NCBI GenBank assembly: GCA_024699855.1
Contig: JAMPIQ010000003.1
Coordinates: 5,766,001 to 5,830,000, forward strand
Direction: 5' to 3'
Source of the DNA: Aphelenchoides besseyi
Taxonomy: Eukaryota > Nematoda > Chromadorea > Rhabditida > Aphelenchoididae
DNA: 64,000 nt
Shown: piece by piece, positions 23,877 to 36,604 of the stretch
Layout of the letters: each line of letters opens with the position of its first letter
How positions within the stretch are numbered: position 1 is the first letter of the stretch
Translations under genes and position numbers: made by a program
The notes under the pieces: generated by a model
What the model was told of the DNA's origin: nothing
The model's database searches: none
Seen by the model: only the letters and a program-made list of their open reading frames with translations

Positions 23877-24281
23877 ATGCACTTTTTCTTTTGCTCCACA
23901 TCATCTTCCGATCAACCAACGACCAGTCAGGAGCCAGCAGACAGAAGCAGTCTACAACCCAAATCAAATGACAATAACACACGCCATGATCGTCGATCGA
24001 ATCGATTGCATTCGAATGTCTCTTCAGGTTATTAGTCTCTATCTCTTAAACATTTGTTCGATTTAGATGACAGCATTTTTAAAAGGGATCCGTACAATCA
24101 ACGAGAGATAGTTAACACGTTGAAAGGTTGGTTAGGCACGTGAATTTGGTCTTTTAATTGTCCGATCTTAATAGGACGAGAGCTGATCATTTTCGTGGTG
24201 TTTTACATTGTGGCAGTCATGATAATTCTGTGCATTTTCGAAGCCATAATGCCCGTGGTCTTGCCAGTAGTTTTTCCATGA
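23877..24281 (+). CDS. small protein with C-terminal membrane helix
   Basis: Three small exons join in frame to a protein of about 105 residues. It begins MHFFFCSTSSSDQPTTSQEP, is polar in the middle (SSDDSIFKRDPYNQREIVNTL) and ends in a hydrophobic segment (ELIIFVVFYIVAVMIILCIF) followed by about a dozen residues. The donors (gttatt, gttggt) and acceptors (gatttag, taatag) are ordinary. The layout suggests a tail-anchored or single-pass protein. No family recognised. The call rests on consistent phases and a clean helix, not on homology. Confidence 0.5.
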
Positions 24282-25077
24282 CGATTGGGGAATTGAAATT
24301 GGTCGTCTTTCAACCGGTTCGCTTTGATGGTTAGATTTTCGGAATTTCGTGTGGGCTAAGAATGTACCGTGCGATGAAATGGAAACGTCTTTTATGTTCA
24401 ACCGAAGCAGACGGCCAAAAGCGCACTTCCCGTTCTTTTGATACGGTGCTCGTTTACATTTTGGCATTTTTGGAACAAAACACATTCCACAACATTTCAA
24501 TTCGTCTCAACAGCGAAATTGCCCACCCAAAAGACCGAAAGAAAACTGAAGGCGATTTGGACAAGAACTTTGAGAGCGTAAACAATTGTAAATTGTGAGG
24601 AAATGGTCGCTTCCGAAAGCTTCATGCAAACAAACAGAGAACGTGAGAATGAGGTTACCTTGTGTTTTCTTGCGCAATTTTCGCCAGATGAAGTTTGTAG
24701 TGATGTGGACTCTGGACTCAATCTTTGACGGGTAATTTTACTGTACAATCGTCGTAAGCTCATGAAATGAATCACGTTATTTTTGTACTTTGCTTTGTCA
24801 AACAAGAAAACCCAGAACGGAAGCATTCCGGCACCGTGTATTTCAACAAGAAAGTCTATGAACTCGATTTAAGTAAGAATGCTGCGTACTTATGTCGACG
24901 TTGATGAATCGATTGCATCATCGATTCAGAACAAAGTTATAATTACATTTACCATCTTTTCTCCGACTTTTAAAAGCATTTATTCGAGAATCTTAAGAAC
25001 GAAATTTTGGAGAATTAGACATGTTTATTCGATATACTGCTCAACCTGTACAATAAACTTTTCTGATTATAAACTTC

Positions 25078-26154
25078 GAAAGAATCTGTCCAGCAAATAC
25101 ACGCGAACGCTCAAGAACATCAACACCAATTGCTCCACCACATTCCAACTCTTCTATCAACCAATTGAAGTACCTGTTAGCCGAGGTGTGAGACAAGGTG
25201 ACACAATATCACCGAAGCTCTTCACTGCCACACTGGAAGACGTTTTTCGTCAGTTGGATTGGAGCAATTATGGAATTCGGATTGACGGCGAACGACTCCA
25301 CCATCTTCGATTTGCTGATGACATTGTCCTTTTTGCGCACGACTTTCAAACAGCTGAACTTATGCTTAACGAACTGGATGACGTGGGATCGCAAATTGGA
25401 CTTCGTATTAACCGTAAAAAGACGCAAGTCATGGCAAATCCAAGTTGTGAAGTGGGAAGGATCTTGATCAAGGACGCACCTATTAAATTGGTAAGTAAAT
25501 ACGTTTATTTAGGTCAAGAAATCTCTGAAAACCACACCATTGATGGGGAAATTCGAAGGCGACGATCGGCCGGATGGTTTGGATTCAAAAACATCCAAGA
25601 AGTCCTGAAGAAGACAAAAGACGTCAAAATTCGAGCTCAACTCTTCAACTCAGTTGTACTACCAGCACTCAATTATGGATCTGAAGTTTGGACGATGCGG
25701 AAAACCGAACGTACCAAATTAACAACGACGCAAAGAGCAATGGAAAGAAGAACTCTTGGCATTCGACTACGCGATGAAGTCAGAAGTGTTGAAATCAGAA
25801 CACAAACAAAAATTTAAAGACGCCGTTCACGACGCATTAAAACGTAAGTTTCGATGGGCCGGACATGTCGCAAGAAGAAACGACAACCGATGGTCAACAA
25901 GAACAACTTTCTGGTGGCCTTATGGTTGGACCAGACCAATTGGAAGACCACCTCACCGTTGGCGCCGAGACTTGAATCTGTTGGGAAACGGATGGCAACA
26001 AATCGCTCAAAACCGAAGCGACTGGAAAAAAGCGGTCGAAGTATTCGCATCAACAAATTAACTATCTTCTACCATCTTTCATTTTATCTTGTTGTTGATT
26101 TGTTGATTGAACCGAATAAATCATTGTAATCATTGTAATCATTGAAAGAATCTG
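25078..26154 (+). mobile_element. 5'-truncated non-LTR retrotransposon with 11-bp target-site duplication
   Basis: The sequence gaaagaatctg occurs at 25078-25088 and again at 26144-26154, bracketing a reverse-transcriptase fragment. The insert (25089-26143) starts in the middle of the coding region and ends with an AATAAA and repeated units of tcattgtaa, the kind of short tandem 3' tail seen in RTE-type LINEs. This is the signature of target-primed insertion with 5' truncation. Confidence 0.85.
25089..26061 (+). pseudogene. LINE reverse transcriptase, 3' fragment with one frameshift
   Basis: Seen: RT palm motifs VSRGVRQGDTISP, LHHLRFADDIVLFAHD and LRINRKKTQVM, then YLGQEI, LNYGSEVW and a C-terminal part KRKFRWAGHVARRNDNRW. 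The frame ending at 25815 and the downstream frame (stop at 26059-26061) are separated by a one-base shift near 25808-25816 in an A-rich run. Together they give the usual C-terminal end of the endonuclease/reverse-transcriptase protein. The endonuclease domain is absent because of 5' truncation. The copy cannot move by itself. Confidence 0.85.
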
Positions 26155-26185
26155 AGATCCGTTTTTAAATAAGACAGAAACTGCA

Positions 26186-26895
26186 TTAGATCGACGAATC
26201 ACTTGTTTCATCGTCTTCAAAACCACTTTCCGTTGTTTTGAGCGCACGAAACAGATCGAGATACGTCGAACCAATGAGTTGAGCATCATTCAGACCCAAT
26301 TCGTTTTTGATATTTTGAGCCAAAGTTTTGTAGTCTTCAACATCGTTCAACTTGTAAATCTAAACAAAGCTATAAAAGCAATAGGATAGTTATGTTTACC
26401 TCAATATCAACGAAAGTTCCAAGCTCTTCGACGGTATCTAAATTGATTCGAACGTTGTCTTTAACGTAAACACGACGTCGCTTCTTGATGGAACCGAGTT
26501 CGTTCATTGCCAAACCCAACGTCATTCTCATGGTATCCACATCTTGAATCGAAGTGCCTTGAATCTCGACCAAACCCGGGAAATTGGGCACTGGTTTTGA
26601 TGCAATAAGTTCACCGCAATCCTAAAACAATTTCGTTGAACATAAACCATTACAAACATTCTCACTTTTGCCGAACGAGTTGTACGCAATTTCAATTGAC
26701 CAAATGGAACGTTGAAATACTGAAATAGGTAATAAACACAAATCTCCACGCCTTTCTACTCACAATATCCTCCTGATTTGCAATCTGTCCGATAGTCTGA
26801 GTGTAATTGAAAAGCGTTTCTTCCCATTTCTCCACATCATCAGGAACTTGAGCCTTCAACGTCAAATGAACGTTGTCTTTGAATGCAGAAGTCAT
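26186..26895 (-). CDS. CYTH-domain protein lacking the ExExK motif
   Basis: Four minus-strand exons starting at ATG 26895-26893 (MTSAFKDNVHLTLKAQVPDD) and ending at 26186. The protein shows YFNVPFGQLKLRTTRSAK, KKRRRVYVKDNVRINLDTVE, LGTFVDIEI and LIGSTYLDLF in the order found in class IV adenylyl cyclase/thiamine-triphosphatase (CYTH) proteins, whose beta tunnel binds polyphosphate substrates. Odd: the family's N-terminal Glu-x-Glu-x-Lys metal-binding motif corresponds here to His-Leu-Thr-Leu-Lys, so both glutamates are missing. An acidic C-terminal tail (GFEDDETSDSS) follows. A role in binding rather than catalysis is an inference. Confidence 0.75.
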
Positions 26896-29048
26896 TTTCT
26901 TGGGTTGTTTTGCTTGTTTAGACGAGCTGACAGCTTCTGAAAATACTCACTGTATACCAATACGATCAGCTGACTGCACGAACACAATTCGCACAAAACG
27001 GATGATTGTTTTTGCTTTCGTAATATTGGTATTAGACTCCATCTCCCGTATTTTATCATGACATAAAACATACCAGCGACTTGCTTGAAGTTGAACGATG
27101 GGAAAGAAGACGATTGTGAGAAAATAAAATTGGAGAGAGCAAAAGCCATACTTAACACAATGTTGGCCGCAATTGAAGACAAAATTGAGATGTGCGTTTT
27201 TAGCGACTATGACGGAGCTTTTAAAATCAATTCGGTGGGTTGAGACAAAGGCTGATGCGTAGCGCTGAATCTAACAAACTTGTCATGTTGCCCGCAATTT
27301 CGGGTCCGCCTCTTGATTGCGCTTTCCGTTCGATTTTATCGGAAATCAAAACAAAAAACAAGCATTTGGTCCATCAAGCAGAAGTTGACCTTCATCACCT
27401 ATTGATTGCACTTCACAAAACCGAATGAACATTGGAAATGTACGGAGCGAAAAAAACGTTTGAGTAAACAGCCGCAATTAATGATTTGACTTTTCGTTCT
27501 ATCAGCGATTGGTTGTTTTCGATGTTAAGATCAAAAGTCAACACACTTTTCCTTGCGATTCAACGACCAATCGCTTTTCCAACGAAGCGGATTTTGCACG
27601 CGATTGTGATGTTTGAAACAGAAAACACGCACAAATAGAAACGCTGATGAAATGCTACGATTGTGATTGAGAATTCTGAAGCCGATAAGTCGCTTTTATA
27701 GCGTTGTTGAGAGCCGATTGATCAACAGCAAACATGAACTCTAATTTCCGAAATAGTCACGTGGAGAGTTGTAATCGTCGATGAACTGATTTCCACCCTC
27801 TACATGTGCAAAATGTCTTTTCGAAGTAAACAACATTTCAATGATCATGATTTTGCGCTTCTCATTTAACATCGAAAGCGCTCACATGTTGCGGAAAAAT
27901 GATTCTAATCGTTTCAACGGGTTCCCGGAAAACAACAGATGTTGAAGTTCAAACGCCTTGAACTTACAAAAGTGTTTTCGTTCTGCTCATCGACCGTTCT
28001 ATTGCTACGCTACGAAAATAGCACACTTGTTTTGAGCGCTTCTTTCTGATGCTTCTTATCATCCCAAATTTCTCGGACATATTGACGTAAAATGCGGACA
28101 ACAAACTGCTTTCTGTTCGATGGCTATTTCCATCTTCTGTAATTACCATTCACTTGAAAGAGCCCGCAACCAAAGAACGAGTACACTCTGCGTTTTTTAT
28201 TGATTGCTAATCACTCATACACGGAAGCAAGTTCATGCGTTGCGACTCGCTTCCTCAAATATGATATCAAAGTTTACATTTTCCATTGGAGTCGTTCGCT
28301 TATGATGAGCACGTGAATCGAAGATGAATGTAGTCGATCCGCTCGAAACCAACTTACTACGAGCAAAGTTGCAATCTTAAAAGCTCGTCAAAACCTGCGA
28401 AGATCAGATTGATAAGCAAGAAAGACCAAAAGACCGAAAATAGAGCGGTTTTGATGACCCTGTTGAATATCCGCCAGTGCATTTGATGGCGTCGAATTTG
28501 TTAGAGAACACGAAAACTCCACCAATTTTGTACTCCGAACCAACCGGTTCGTCGAATTGAAATCACGACAATTGTTTCGGTGGGAAATTGAAGACAATCG
28601 ACGGACGCCTATGGACTTTGTTCCATCGTGAATTCGATTGATTACACGCGCACATTCGAAGACCAACTCGTTTTTTGTTGGTGAGAATACGCACATTTTT
28701 CTCTCGTTTCAACGTCACTCAAAGGTCCGCAGAGTGAAAGTGCACTGATCTTTCGTCCATCAACAGCACGCTGATAAGCTTAGAATCCGAATTTGAGAAT
28801 ATTTTATTCTTCTGCTGCGATAGGTTGACTAGAAATTGGAACAAACAATCGAGACGAGATTAAAGCACACAAAGTTTGGGATGAAAACAATCTCGAAATT
28901 ATACAGCAAATGGAGTGCAAATGAAACAAACAATGAGACCCGAATAGCAACTTTAAAGTGAGGTTGTGATGTTGACCGAGAGCACGTGAGATGAGCCGGT
29001 CAGCATACGCACTGGGAACTTGGCCAAAAGTAGCAAGAGAGCAGTTCT
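26896..29048. other. 2.1 kb without an assignable gene
   Basis: Short open frames occur on both strands. The best is on the minus strand at 28388-28696, with donor/acceptor-like sites around 28465 and 28396, but two different frames look equally protein-like and neither has a recognisable motif. Another open tail (FIFDSRAHHKRTTPMENVNF) ends near 28240 on the minus strand. I cannot build a convincing gene. Confidence 0.3.
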
Positions 29049-29610
29049 CTAAGCCAATGACTCGTCAGCTTCGAAAATATCTAAAAAGCAAATTCGTTTA
29101 CTCAATTGAATCCAAAATGATTGTCACTTACCGAAGAGATTCGGACTCGGTGGTCGGGACAACATCCGCTTTTTGTGCGTGGGACGTAGAGGATGAAGTA
29201 CGGAGTTTTGAGGCGAGGTCAAGTGTCGTAACAAGTGCAATTCGATGTCGGTGATTGCCTTGCATCTTCGTTGTGTTGAGCTAACAATATTGCGACGAAC
29301 ATCTCGAAGAGTTTTGTGACGATTGATCTTGGAGCCGCTTGTGCTTCCGATCAGGACGAGACAAGTAAACCAAAAGAGAGCACGAACCATTCGATGTAAT
29401 TTGCCCTGAAGAATTGCGAGAATCGAAGAATTCAGAATGAAAACTTACAATGACGGCGAGAGCAACGGTGTTTTGAACGACCGTGGTCTCGTATTTCGAT
29501 TTGTGGGATCGTCGACGTTGTTGTTGTTGGCAAGAAGACTGTTTGCTATGTCGATTATCCTCGATCTCGCCGCCAACGAACGAACAAGAAGGCAAGACGT
29601 CCACAGACAT
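29049..29610 (-). CDS. small membrane or secreted protein, unrecognised
   Basis: Three minus-strand exons (29610-29449, 29405-29132, 29080-29049) joined in frame give about 155 residues. The first exon is polar and Gln/Arg-rich (SSCQQQQRRRSHKSKYE). The second holds a hydrophobic stretch (MVRALFWFTCLVLIGSTSG) that would read as a signal peptide if translation began at the internal ATG (29390), or as a membrane helix if it begins at 29610. The rest is basic (RHKTLRDVRRN, THKKR), with dibasic sites, and ends DIFEADESLA. An acceptor-like cttcag lies 14 nt before the internal ATG, so a short secreted form is possible. No family recognised. Confidence 0.5.
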
Positions 29611-32600
29611 AATCGGAATGAGCAGTTAGACGAAATGCAATTCGAAACTGAAAATCCGAAGACGTTAACGGCGATGATTTAGAAGAGCGAAAAAATAACG
29701 ACACGCTGGGGCAAAAGACTAAACTTTAAAACCGCGATGAAGGACACGAAGAGATTGACGAGTGATTTCTTTATGATTGCGCACCTCGTCATCTTTCTCT
29801 CAAATCATAACATCGCGGTCAATTCGAGTACGCGGCGAAATGACAACCGACATGTAAAGATTGGTGTGTTTTCTTTAAAGAAGCACGAGCCTTTTGAATT
29901 CGCTTTTATCGATAACTGCGAATGAAAAGCACCGCCCCAACTACGCACTCTGCTCGAAAGAGCTCCGTCAAAACCTCCCACACTGACCGCCGTTTGTGTG
30001 GTACAAACCGATGGAAGAACCGATCGCGTTCTCTGTCCGATACTTTGGTCAACAACTGAGCGAGCACGAGGTCCAAACGCGCTATGGAAATAATGCCGTT
30101 TGGCCTAAAATTTTTGCTCAACACGCATTAAAACAAAAACATCGAACTTTCGTGTTGAATGATCTTCGCTCGAACACAACGATTTAACGATCTGATTTGT
30201 TTGACCTTCGGAAATTGGCATCATCAAACATGTTGAGCGAAAATTGCGATTCCAAGTCACGTTTTGAAATTGAAGAGAAGGCCAAATTACAACACGAATT
30301 TCCGCTTCGCAACCAAACCTGTGGCTGCTGATTCCCAGAAACATTGAACGGTCGTTGGAGGTTTGATTTCCCGAAAATTCAAATCAAAAGATTAAAGTCG
30401 ACATGTTCGAGATGCTTAATAATCTCGTCAATTAAGAAATTCTTGGGAGCGACTGTAAACGGCAATGTGTGTACGAGTTTAGTTGTTTTACGTGTTAAAA
30501 ATCGAGAAATGTGCTTTTCAGAATTCAACGTTCTTTGATGTCAAAGGAATTGAGTTCGCGAACAAAGTACACAGTTTCATACTCTTGATTTGCGCGATAT
30601 CGGCAAGAAGCCAAACCGAGAAACAGATGGAGAAGATTGTTTATCGCGTTAGTTGAATCCGTTTTCCTGCCAACAGTCGTAATACCGTTGAATTGCGGTT
30701 CAGCATATGTTCACGTGAATGAAGTCAAGTACACATTTGTGATCCAAGTACGCTGATACCCAACGGCGATCTCTTATTTCAATTGATAAACTAAACGATT
30801 GCTCATTGCTTGCTGTTCACGTGCATCAACGGAAAACGCGTGCGAGTACATCGATCTCTTCCAAAAGAACTCGAATTAGCGGTTTGCCACGAGTAAACCA
30901 AAAAACTTATGTGTGACTAGACAATCGTTGTGTACTTCGAACTTTTTAAGTTTGCTATGAACTCAACTAGTCGATAACGTTATTTGCAGGTGATAAAATC
31001 GAGAACGTTTCCCGGAATTTATTGCATTCGATGTTCTTTGAAGATTTCTTAAGAAAAGAACAAAAGTCAATTTGCATGGTAAACACGTTGATTATAGGTT
31101 ATCATCTAAATTTGGTCGTTCATATCATTACGGAACAATTAAGAAAGAAATTCCAAATTCAACTTGTTCTCGAATGTTAATTCGCATTTCAGTTGTCAAT
31201 ACGCTAACCATCTGGTATTCACGTTAGCGGTGTCTTCCTGGTTTTTCTCGATCTTTCAACTTCTTTACACAGTCAATTACCGGTCTTTAGTTGTACATTT
31301 CTTCTGACCGTCAGATTGCAACGGTCAAAATGGGTCAGAATTACAACCAAAACTCGAGTCCCTTGAATCGAAAACAACCGGAAAAGTCGAACAGTTTAAG
31401 AAACACTGTACTTGTTTACAATTTGCACTTGAGCGAAAGCTAGAGAGCAATCTTTGCACGTGTTAAACTCCTGTTGCTTTCCATACTCGTAGGTGTGGTG
31501 ATAAACGAAGAGCAAAACGGATGGCAGTTTCAGGGTACAGAAACGATAAGTCACGAAAAAACAGGAACACTGCTCACCTTCCTCTTCTTCCAATCGATTA
31601 ATTATGTTGTAATCTGCAGCAAGTGAATCGACGGTCATAAACGAGCGTTTAAATGTCAATGAAAGAGTGAAAGCGTTCCAAGTACAACTGACACATGCAA
31701 CTCGTTGTTATTGCGTCTTGCAACATCCAAAATGACCGGACTCAAATGCCATCAATTGATTGTTGAACAGTTCAGTGAATCGAAGCCCAAAAAACAAATC
31801 TTTGTGATCACTTCCATTGGGCATAAATCAAGAAGCCAGAAATGCAACATCCGCAAAGAACATCGTAGAGTTAACAAAAAGTGGAGAAACTCGTTTTGTA
31901 ATTCGATGAGTACAAAGGTCACTAGAACTTGGAATTCTTTCGTTTTACTCGCTTCTTCTTCACGCTAAAACAGCTAACTAGTGTACAGTAAAACAGTGAA
32001 AATTACAACCACGTTTCCGTCGATTCAACGCGTTCAATTTTTTGGGTTAAAGTCCATTATTTTACGGTATAGTTCGTCTTTTGAAGTGTTCCGCTTTAAT
32101 CGCAACAAACATGAACGATCTTTAGTTTTAGAAGTAGCAAATATTATTGAGTTTTTTGAAGAAATTAATCGTAAACAAAAGCAGTCCTTTGTCTTTGAGT
32201 TTCCCGTTCCTTGCGTTCAACAAACTTTCATGCAGTTCTTTTATGTTTCAACGAAAAAAACAAGATTGTGCTTCAACTACACATCTGAACTCCGATACAC
32301 CCGCGCTTCGTGGCTACTCACGGGTATACGGTGATGAACGTGTGTACGAATGTGGAATTCGGGGATTCAAAGATTGCATCAGCACCAATTCGATCTCGAA
32401 TGATAACAACCAATTGCAAATACTGTGGGTCGTTTCATCATTCTAATTGCCAACGTTAGGAGCACGTGAATTAAAGATGCACACCAGATAAGGAACTGAT
32501 CACTACTCCAACGTATAGTTGTAGTTTTAGATAAAATGAATTAAAGAAGTTTACTGTAGTCGCATTGATTCACATGTTTTTCATCGAAAACCCGTACTTC

Positions 32601-33277
32601 CCTTTCGGTGCATTGCGCGGATTGTGGGTGGACTTTGTTCTTCAGATTGATGAAAGAACACTCGTCATTGGGAGGTCAAGTTCCGTCCATTGATTTAGAC
32701 GAATTCACAGACAGTTACGATAAGCGATTTACGAGTTTTTGAGTGGTGCTCATGAGATGTTAAAAAACCAGTTGATAGCTGTGTGACTGCAAAATGAAAG
32801 AACTCATAGAAATTTCATGCAAAACTAAACATTGAAGCCATTAAACTACAAAACTTAGCAGCAGTTTGATTTTTACGAGAGCACTCAAAAGACCTTGGGA
32901 ACCAAGTAGTACAGTTTGTTAATAGAAACAACGATTTGACTAGGAAATATTCAAAGTTTTTAGACGCTAACTACAAACTTTGTAGAAAACGTTTAGGCAG
33001 CTAGCTAACAGAAATGAGTTTCGGGTTCGCCAAAAGTTTTATTCGCGTTTCTTAATCTGGAGATCTTTATTCCTTACAAATGGTTATCCAATGAGCTTAC
33101 AATGATCGATATTGACAAGCGATAGTCTTGTGCAGTTGTTTTGTATGCGGGCGCGAAGTGTCAACTGGTGAGCGGTTAAATAATCCGCAGTCACGACGAT
33201 TGGCCATTTGAGTTTTGACTGAGTTGGAATGCAAATAAACAGTTAATTTAATATTCGTGATTTATTGCTAATTTAAA
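29611..33277. other. 3.7 kb without a firm gene
   Basis: Possible minus-strand exons exist around 30330-30170 (frame containing SISKRDLESQFSLNMFDD) continuing to 29906 (RERDRFFHRFVPHKRRSVW) and at 31640-31560 (MTVDSLAADYNIINRLEEEE followed by a gtgagc donor). Plus-strand frames at 31705-31968 and 31981-32334 show no motif. None could be extended into a coherent gene. The stretch also holds the 5' flank of the CLC gene. Confidence 0.3.
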
Positions 33278-36269
33278 ATGCTAGCTGATGTGGAAGAGCC
33301 TCAGGTGTCGGAACCGATTTCTAGTGAAGAAAAAGCCGAGATTTTGACCAGATAGTAAGTTGACTTCTCGAAGTCGTGGATTATCTATTTCGCTTAGCAA
33401 GTACGATGATTTCCACACGATCGATTGGCCGCGTGATTTGGCTCGAGATCGAATGCGACACAAATACGTGGACAGTCGAAAAGAATCGCCGTTGGGAATG
33501 TTATACGCCCTTTGGGATGCTGGAAGCGGTTGGGTTTGTGTTTTGCTTGTCGGTTTGGCCGCCGGTACGATCGCCGGTGTTATCGACATCAGTGCGAGAT
33601 GGATGAGCGATCTAAAGGTTGGAATAAATAGGAGTCGAATTTGAAAACTGTTGCTAGGACGGGATTTGCGCTGATCGTTTTTGGTTGGATCGTGAGCATT
33701 GTTGTTGGTCGGCAAATGATTCGGCATTCAAAGAAAATGATTGGTGAGATTTTCATTAGATTGCTCGTTATTGTTGGAAAGCTTATTCGTGACTTAACTA
33801 TTGTTTTTGTAGTGCAAGTTGGACGACATGGCCAGAAATGTTACATTACTACGACAAAGACGCGTTCTACAACACGGTCGGTCTTCTATTTTATGTTGGA
33901 TGGTCAGGTATTTCAGAATTAAGTTGATAGTTGTAATTGAATGCGAATTTAGTTTTGATGGCAGGAACAGCCGCGTGTTTGGTTCGAACGTTTGCGCCGT
34001 ACGCTTGTGGCTCCGGTATTCCGGAAATCAAATGTATTTTGTCGGGATTTGTCATTCGTGGTTATTTGGGAAAGTGGACATTTGTGATCAAATCCGTTGG
34101 CTTGATTCTTTCTTCGGCTTCTGGTTAGCAGTGGAAGAAGACAAGTAGAAAGGAACTTTTGTGTTTTAGGTTTGAGTCTTGGAAAAGAAGGTCCGATGGT
34201 TCATTTGGCGTGTTGTATTGGAAATATTTTGTCGTATGTCTTTCCGAAATATGGTTTCAATGAAGCAAAGAAACGTGAAATTCTCAGCGCGTCTGCTGCA
34301 GCGGGAGTTTCTGTTGCGTTCGGCGCTCCAATTGGTGGTATTATGTTTAGGTAAATGAGGAAATAACACGAAGACATGTGACTCATTGTGTTGTAGTCTT
34401 GAAGAAGCGAGTTACTATTTTCCGTTGAAAACAATGTGGCGATCTTTCTTTTGTGCGTTGGTGGCCGGTGTTATTCTACGGATGGTCAATCCGTTTGGTA
34501 GCGATCAGGTACTCCAAGGTCTGTATAGTTTGTTCAAGTATTTTTCCAGACATCATTGTTTCATGTCGATTACAACATGTGAGTTATATTTTCGATAATC
34601 TGTGTATCAACTTGATTTCAGGAAGTGGTCATTTTTCGAGTTGATTCCTTTTGCAACCTTGGGTATTTTTGGCGGAATGCTAGGATCTTTCTTTATTTGG
34701 TATAGAATATTACTGATGACCAGATGTGATTGGTAATTACAGGGCAAATGTCAAATGGTGCTTGTTTCGAAAAACAAATCGATTTCTCGGACAGAATCCA
34801 ATTCGTGAGGTTTTGATCGTTGCAGCGGGTACCGCCTTTCTTTCGTATTTCAATCCATACACGAGAAAAAGTGCCAGTGCCTTAATTAAACAGGTCAGTT
34901 TGCTTTGTAGATTTAAGACTGAACGCATTGTATTTTAAGCTTTTTGATCGCTGTGGACCGGAAGACTACATGCTCGATCTATGTGACTATCGTAACAAAT
35001 CGTTTACTGCAGACAAAGTTGATGACAACTATCATACGGGTATCATGGGTTTTGGTGTTCAAGTAAGCGAATAAAACGACGCGTATTGTAAATTTTATAA
35101 TTAGACCGCTTTTTGGCAATTGATTCTTGCACTAATGGCGAAGTTGATTTTTACAATCTTTACTTTTGGTGTCAAAATTCCATCGGGTCTTTTCGTTCCG
35201 AGTTTAGCCATGGGAGCTATTGCTGGACGACTGCTTGGTATTCAAGTTGAATCGTTTATTTCTACTTTACAAGTAAGTTTAAAATTTGGATTAAAGGTAT
35301 TACGGAAGTTTGCAGCAAGCCGGTGGTGAAAATTCATATTGGACATGTCAAATTGGAAAAGATTGTGTAATGCCTGGACTGTGAGTTTAGTTTTAATGTA
35401 GATACGAACATTTTAATTGTTCAGGTATGCAATGGTTGGTGCTGCGGCAGTTTTGGGCGGTGTTACACGAATGACCGTTAGTTTGGTCGTAATCATGTTT
35501 GAGTTGACTGGTAGTCTTGAATTCATCGTGCCGACAATGGTCAGTATTTAAACAATCAGGTCGTTTTTATTCATGTTTTAGGCCGGTGTTATGTTCGCAA
35601 AATGGGTTGGAGATGCGATTTGCAAAGAGGTATGAGTTGTAATGAATAATCAGATTTCATATCGAGTTTAGGGCATTTATGATGCACATATCGTGATGAA
35701 CAAGATGCCATTCCTTGACAACAAAGGTGAATATCCCTATTCAACAGCGGCTTCACATGTGATGCGAACGGGAGAAGGAAGCGGCGGATTGAAAGTTGTG
35801 TTCAATGGGCTGGTAACTGTCGGAGAACTTGAGACGCTTCTTCGTGTATCTACATACAGCGGGTTTCCAGTGGTTGCCGGCCCCGACAACATGCTCGTTA
35901 TTGGGTTCTGCACACGCAAAGATTTGGAATCCGCATTAAGAAGTGCACGAAAAACACACGCCTACGTGACAGCAAGGTATAGAGATTAGTTAATGCAATA
36001 ATGTTAATATCTCTTGTTTTAGTTCACCGGTTTATTTCACAACAAACTCACCGGATATGGCCACTGGCTCATCGTCGACTCCTCTTCGTTTGCGTCGAGT
36101 AATTGATTTGGCTCCGATAACTGTGACCGACCAAACACCAATGGAAACTGTTATTGACATGTTCCGAAAATTGGGATTACGACAAGTTCTGGTGGTTAAA
36201 GAAGGAAAATTGCAAGGAATTATCACGAAAAAAGATGTTTTGGCATTCATGCGTGATGCAGAATTTTAA
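33278..36269 (+). CDS. CLC-3/4/5-type chloride/proton exchanger
   Basis: About fourteen short exons from [18 protein letters not shown] at 33278 to a stop after LAFMRDAEF. The N-terminal part carries [18 protein letters not shown], typical of the CLC-3/4/5 subgroup. Selectivity motifs are intact: [16 protein letters not shown] with the gating glutamate, and [15 protein letters not shown] with the proton glutamate that marks exchangers rather than channels. [19 protein letters not shown] and [19 protein letters not shown] follow. Two CBS domains end the protein (FSGFPVV-like [40 protein letters not shown]). It should work in endosomal or lysosomal membranes, exchanging Cl- for H+ during acidification. 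The nematode counterpart is clh-5 type. Confidence 0.92.
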
Positions 36270-36604
36270 GTTCCACTCGTGGCCATTCAACTTTCGGGTT
36301 CAATCAGTTGGTTTTCTTCATTGTATCAACGTTTCCGATGAGTCTATTTGTTTTCTATTTTGCTTTCTTTTTAAAGGCATTTCCGGTCGAACACGAGATT
36401 TTTCTTTTCGATTTCACACACCATTCAGTTCTTTGCGTGCAATCAATGTTGTAATTAAAATCAAATTTATGTGTTTAATCGAAACACAAATGCTCCTGTC
36501 CATCACAGTTATACCAACTGCATATTATTTATTGTAATTTGAATCGTGTGATCACTCTACTTATTCTGTGAATAAACAGGAAAATAATCTCACTAGTGCA
36601 CGAT

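Noticed and set aside
24879..25088. First 70 codons of the open frame running into the LINE fragment
   Set aside because: The target-site duplication shows that the element begins at 25089; the preceding codons are flanking DNA that happens to be open.
31705..32446. Plus-strand frames of 87-117 codons
   Set aside because: Low-complexity, basic or aromatic composition, no splice partners and no family features.
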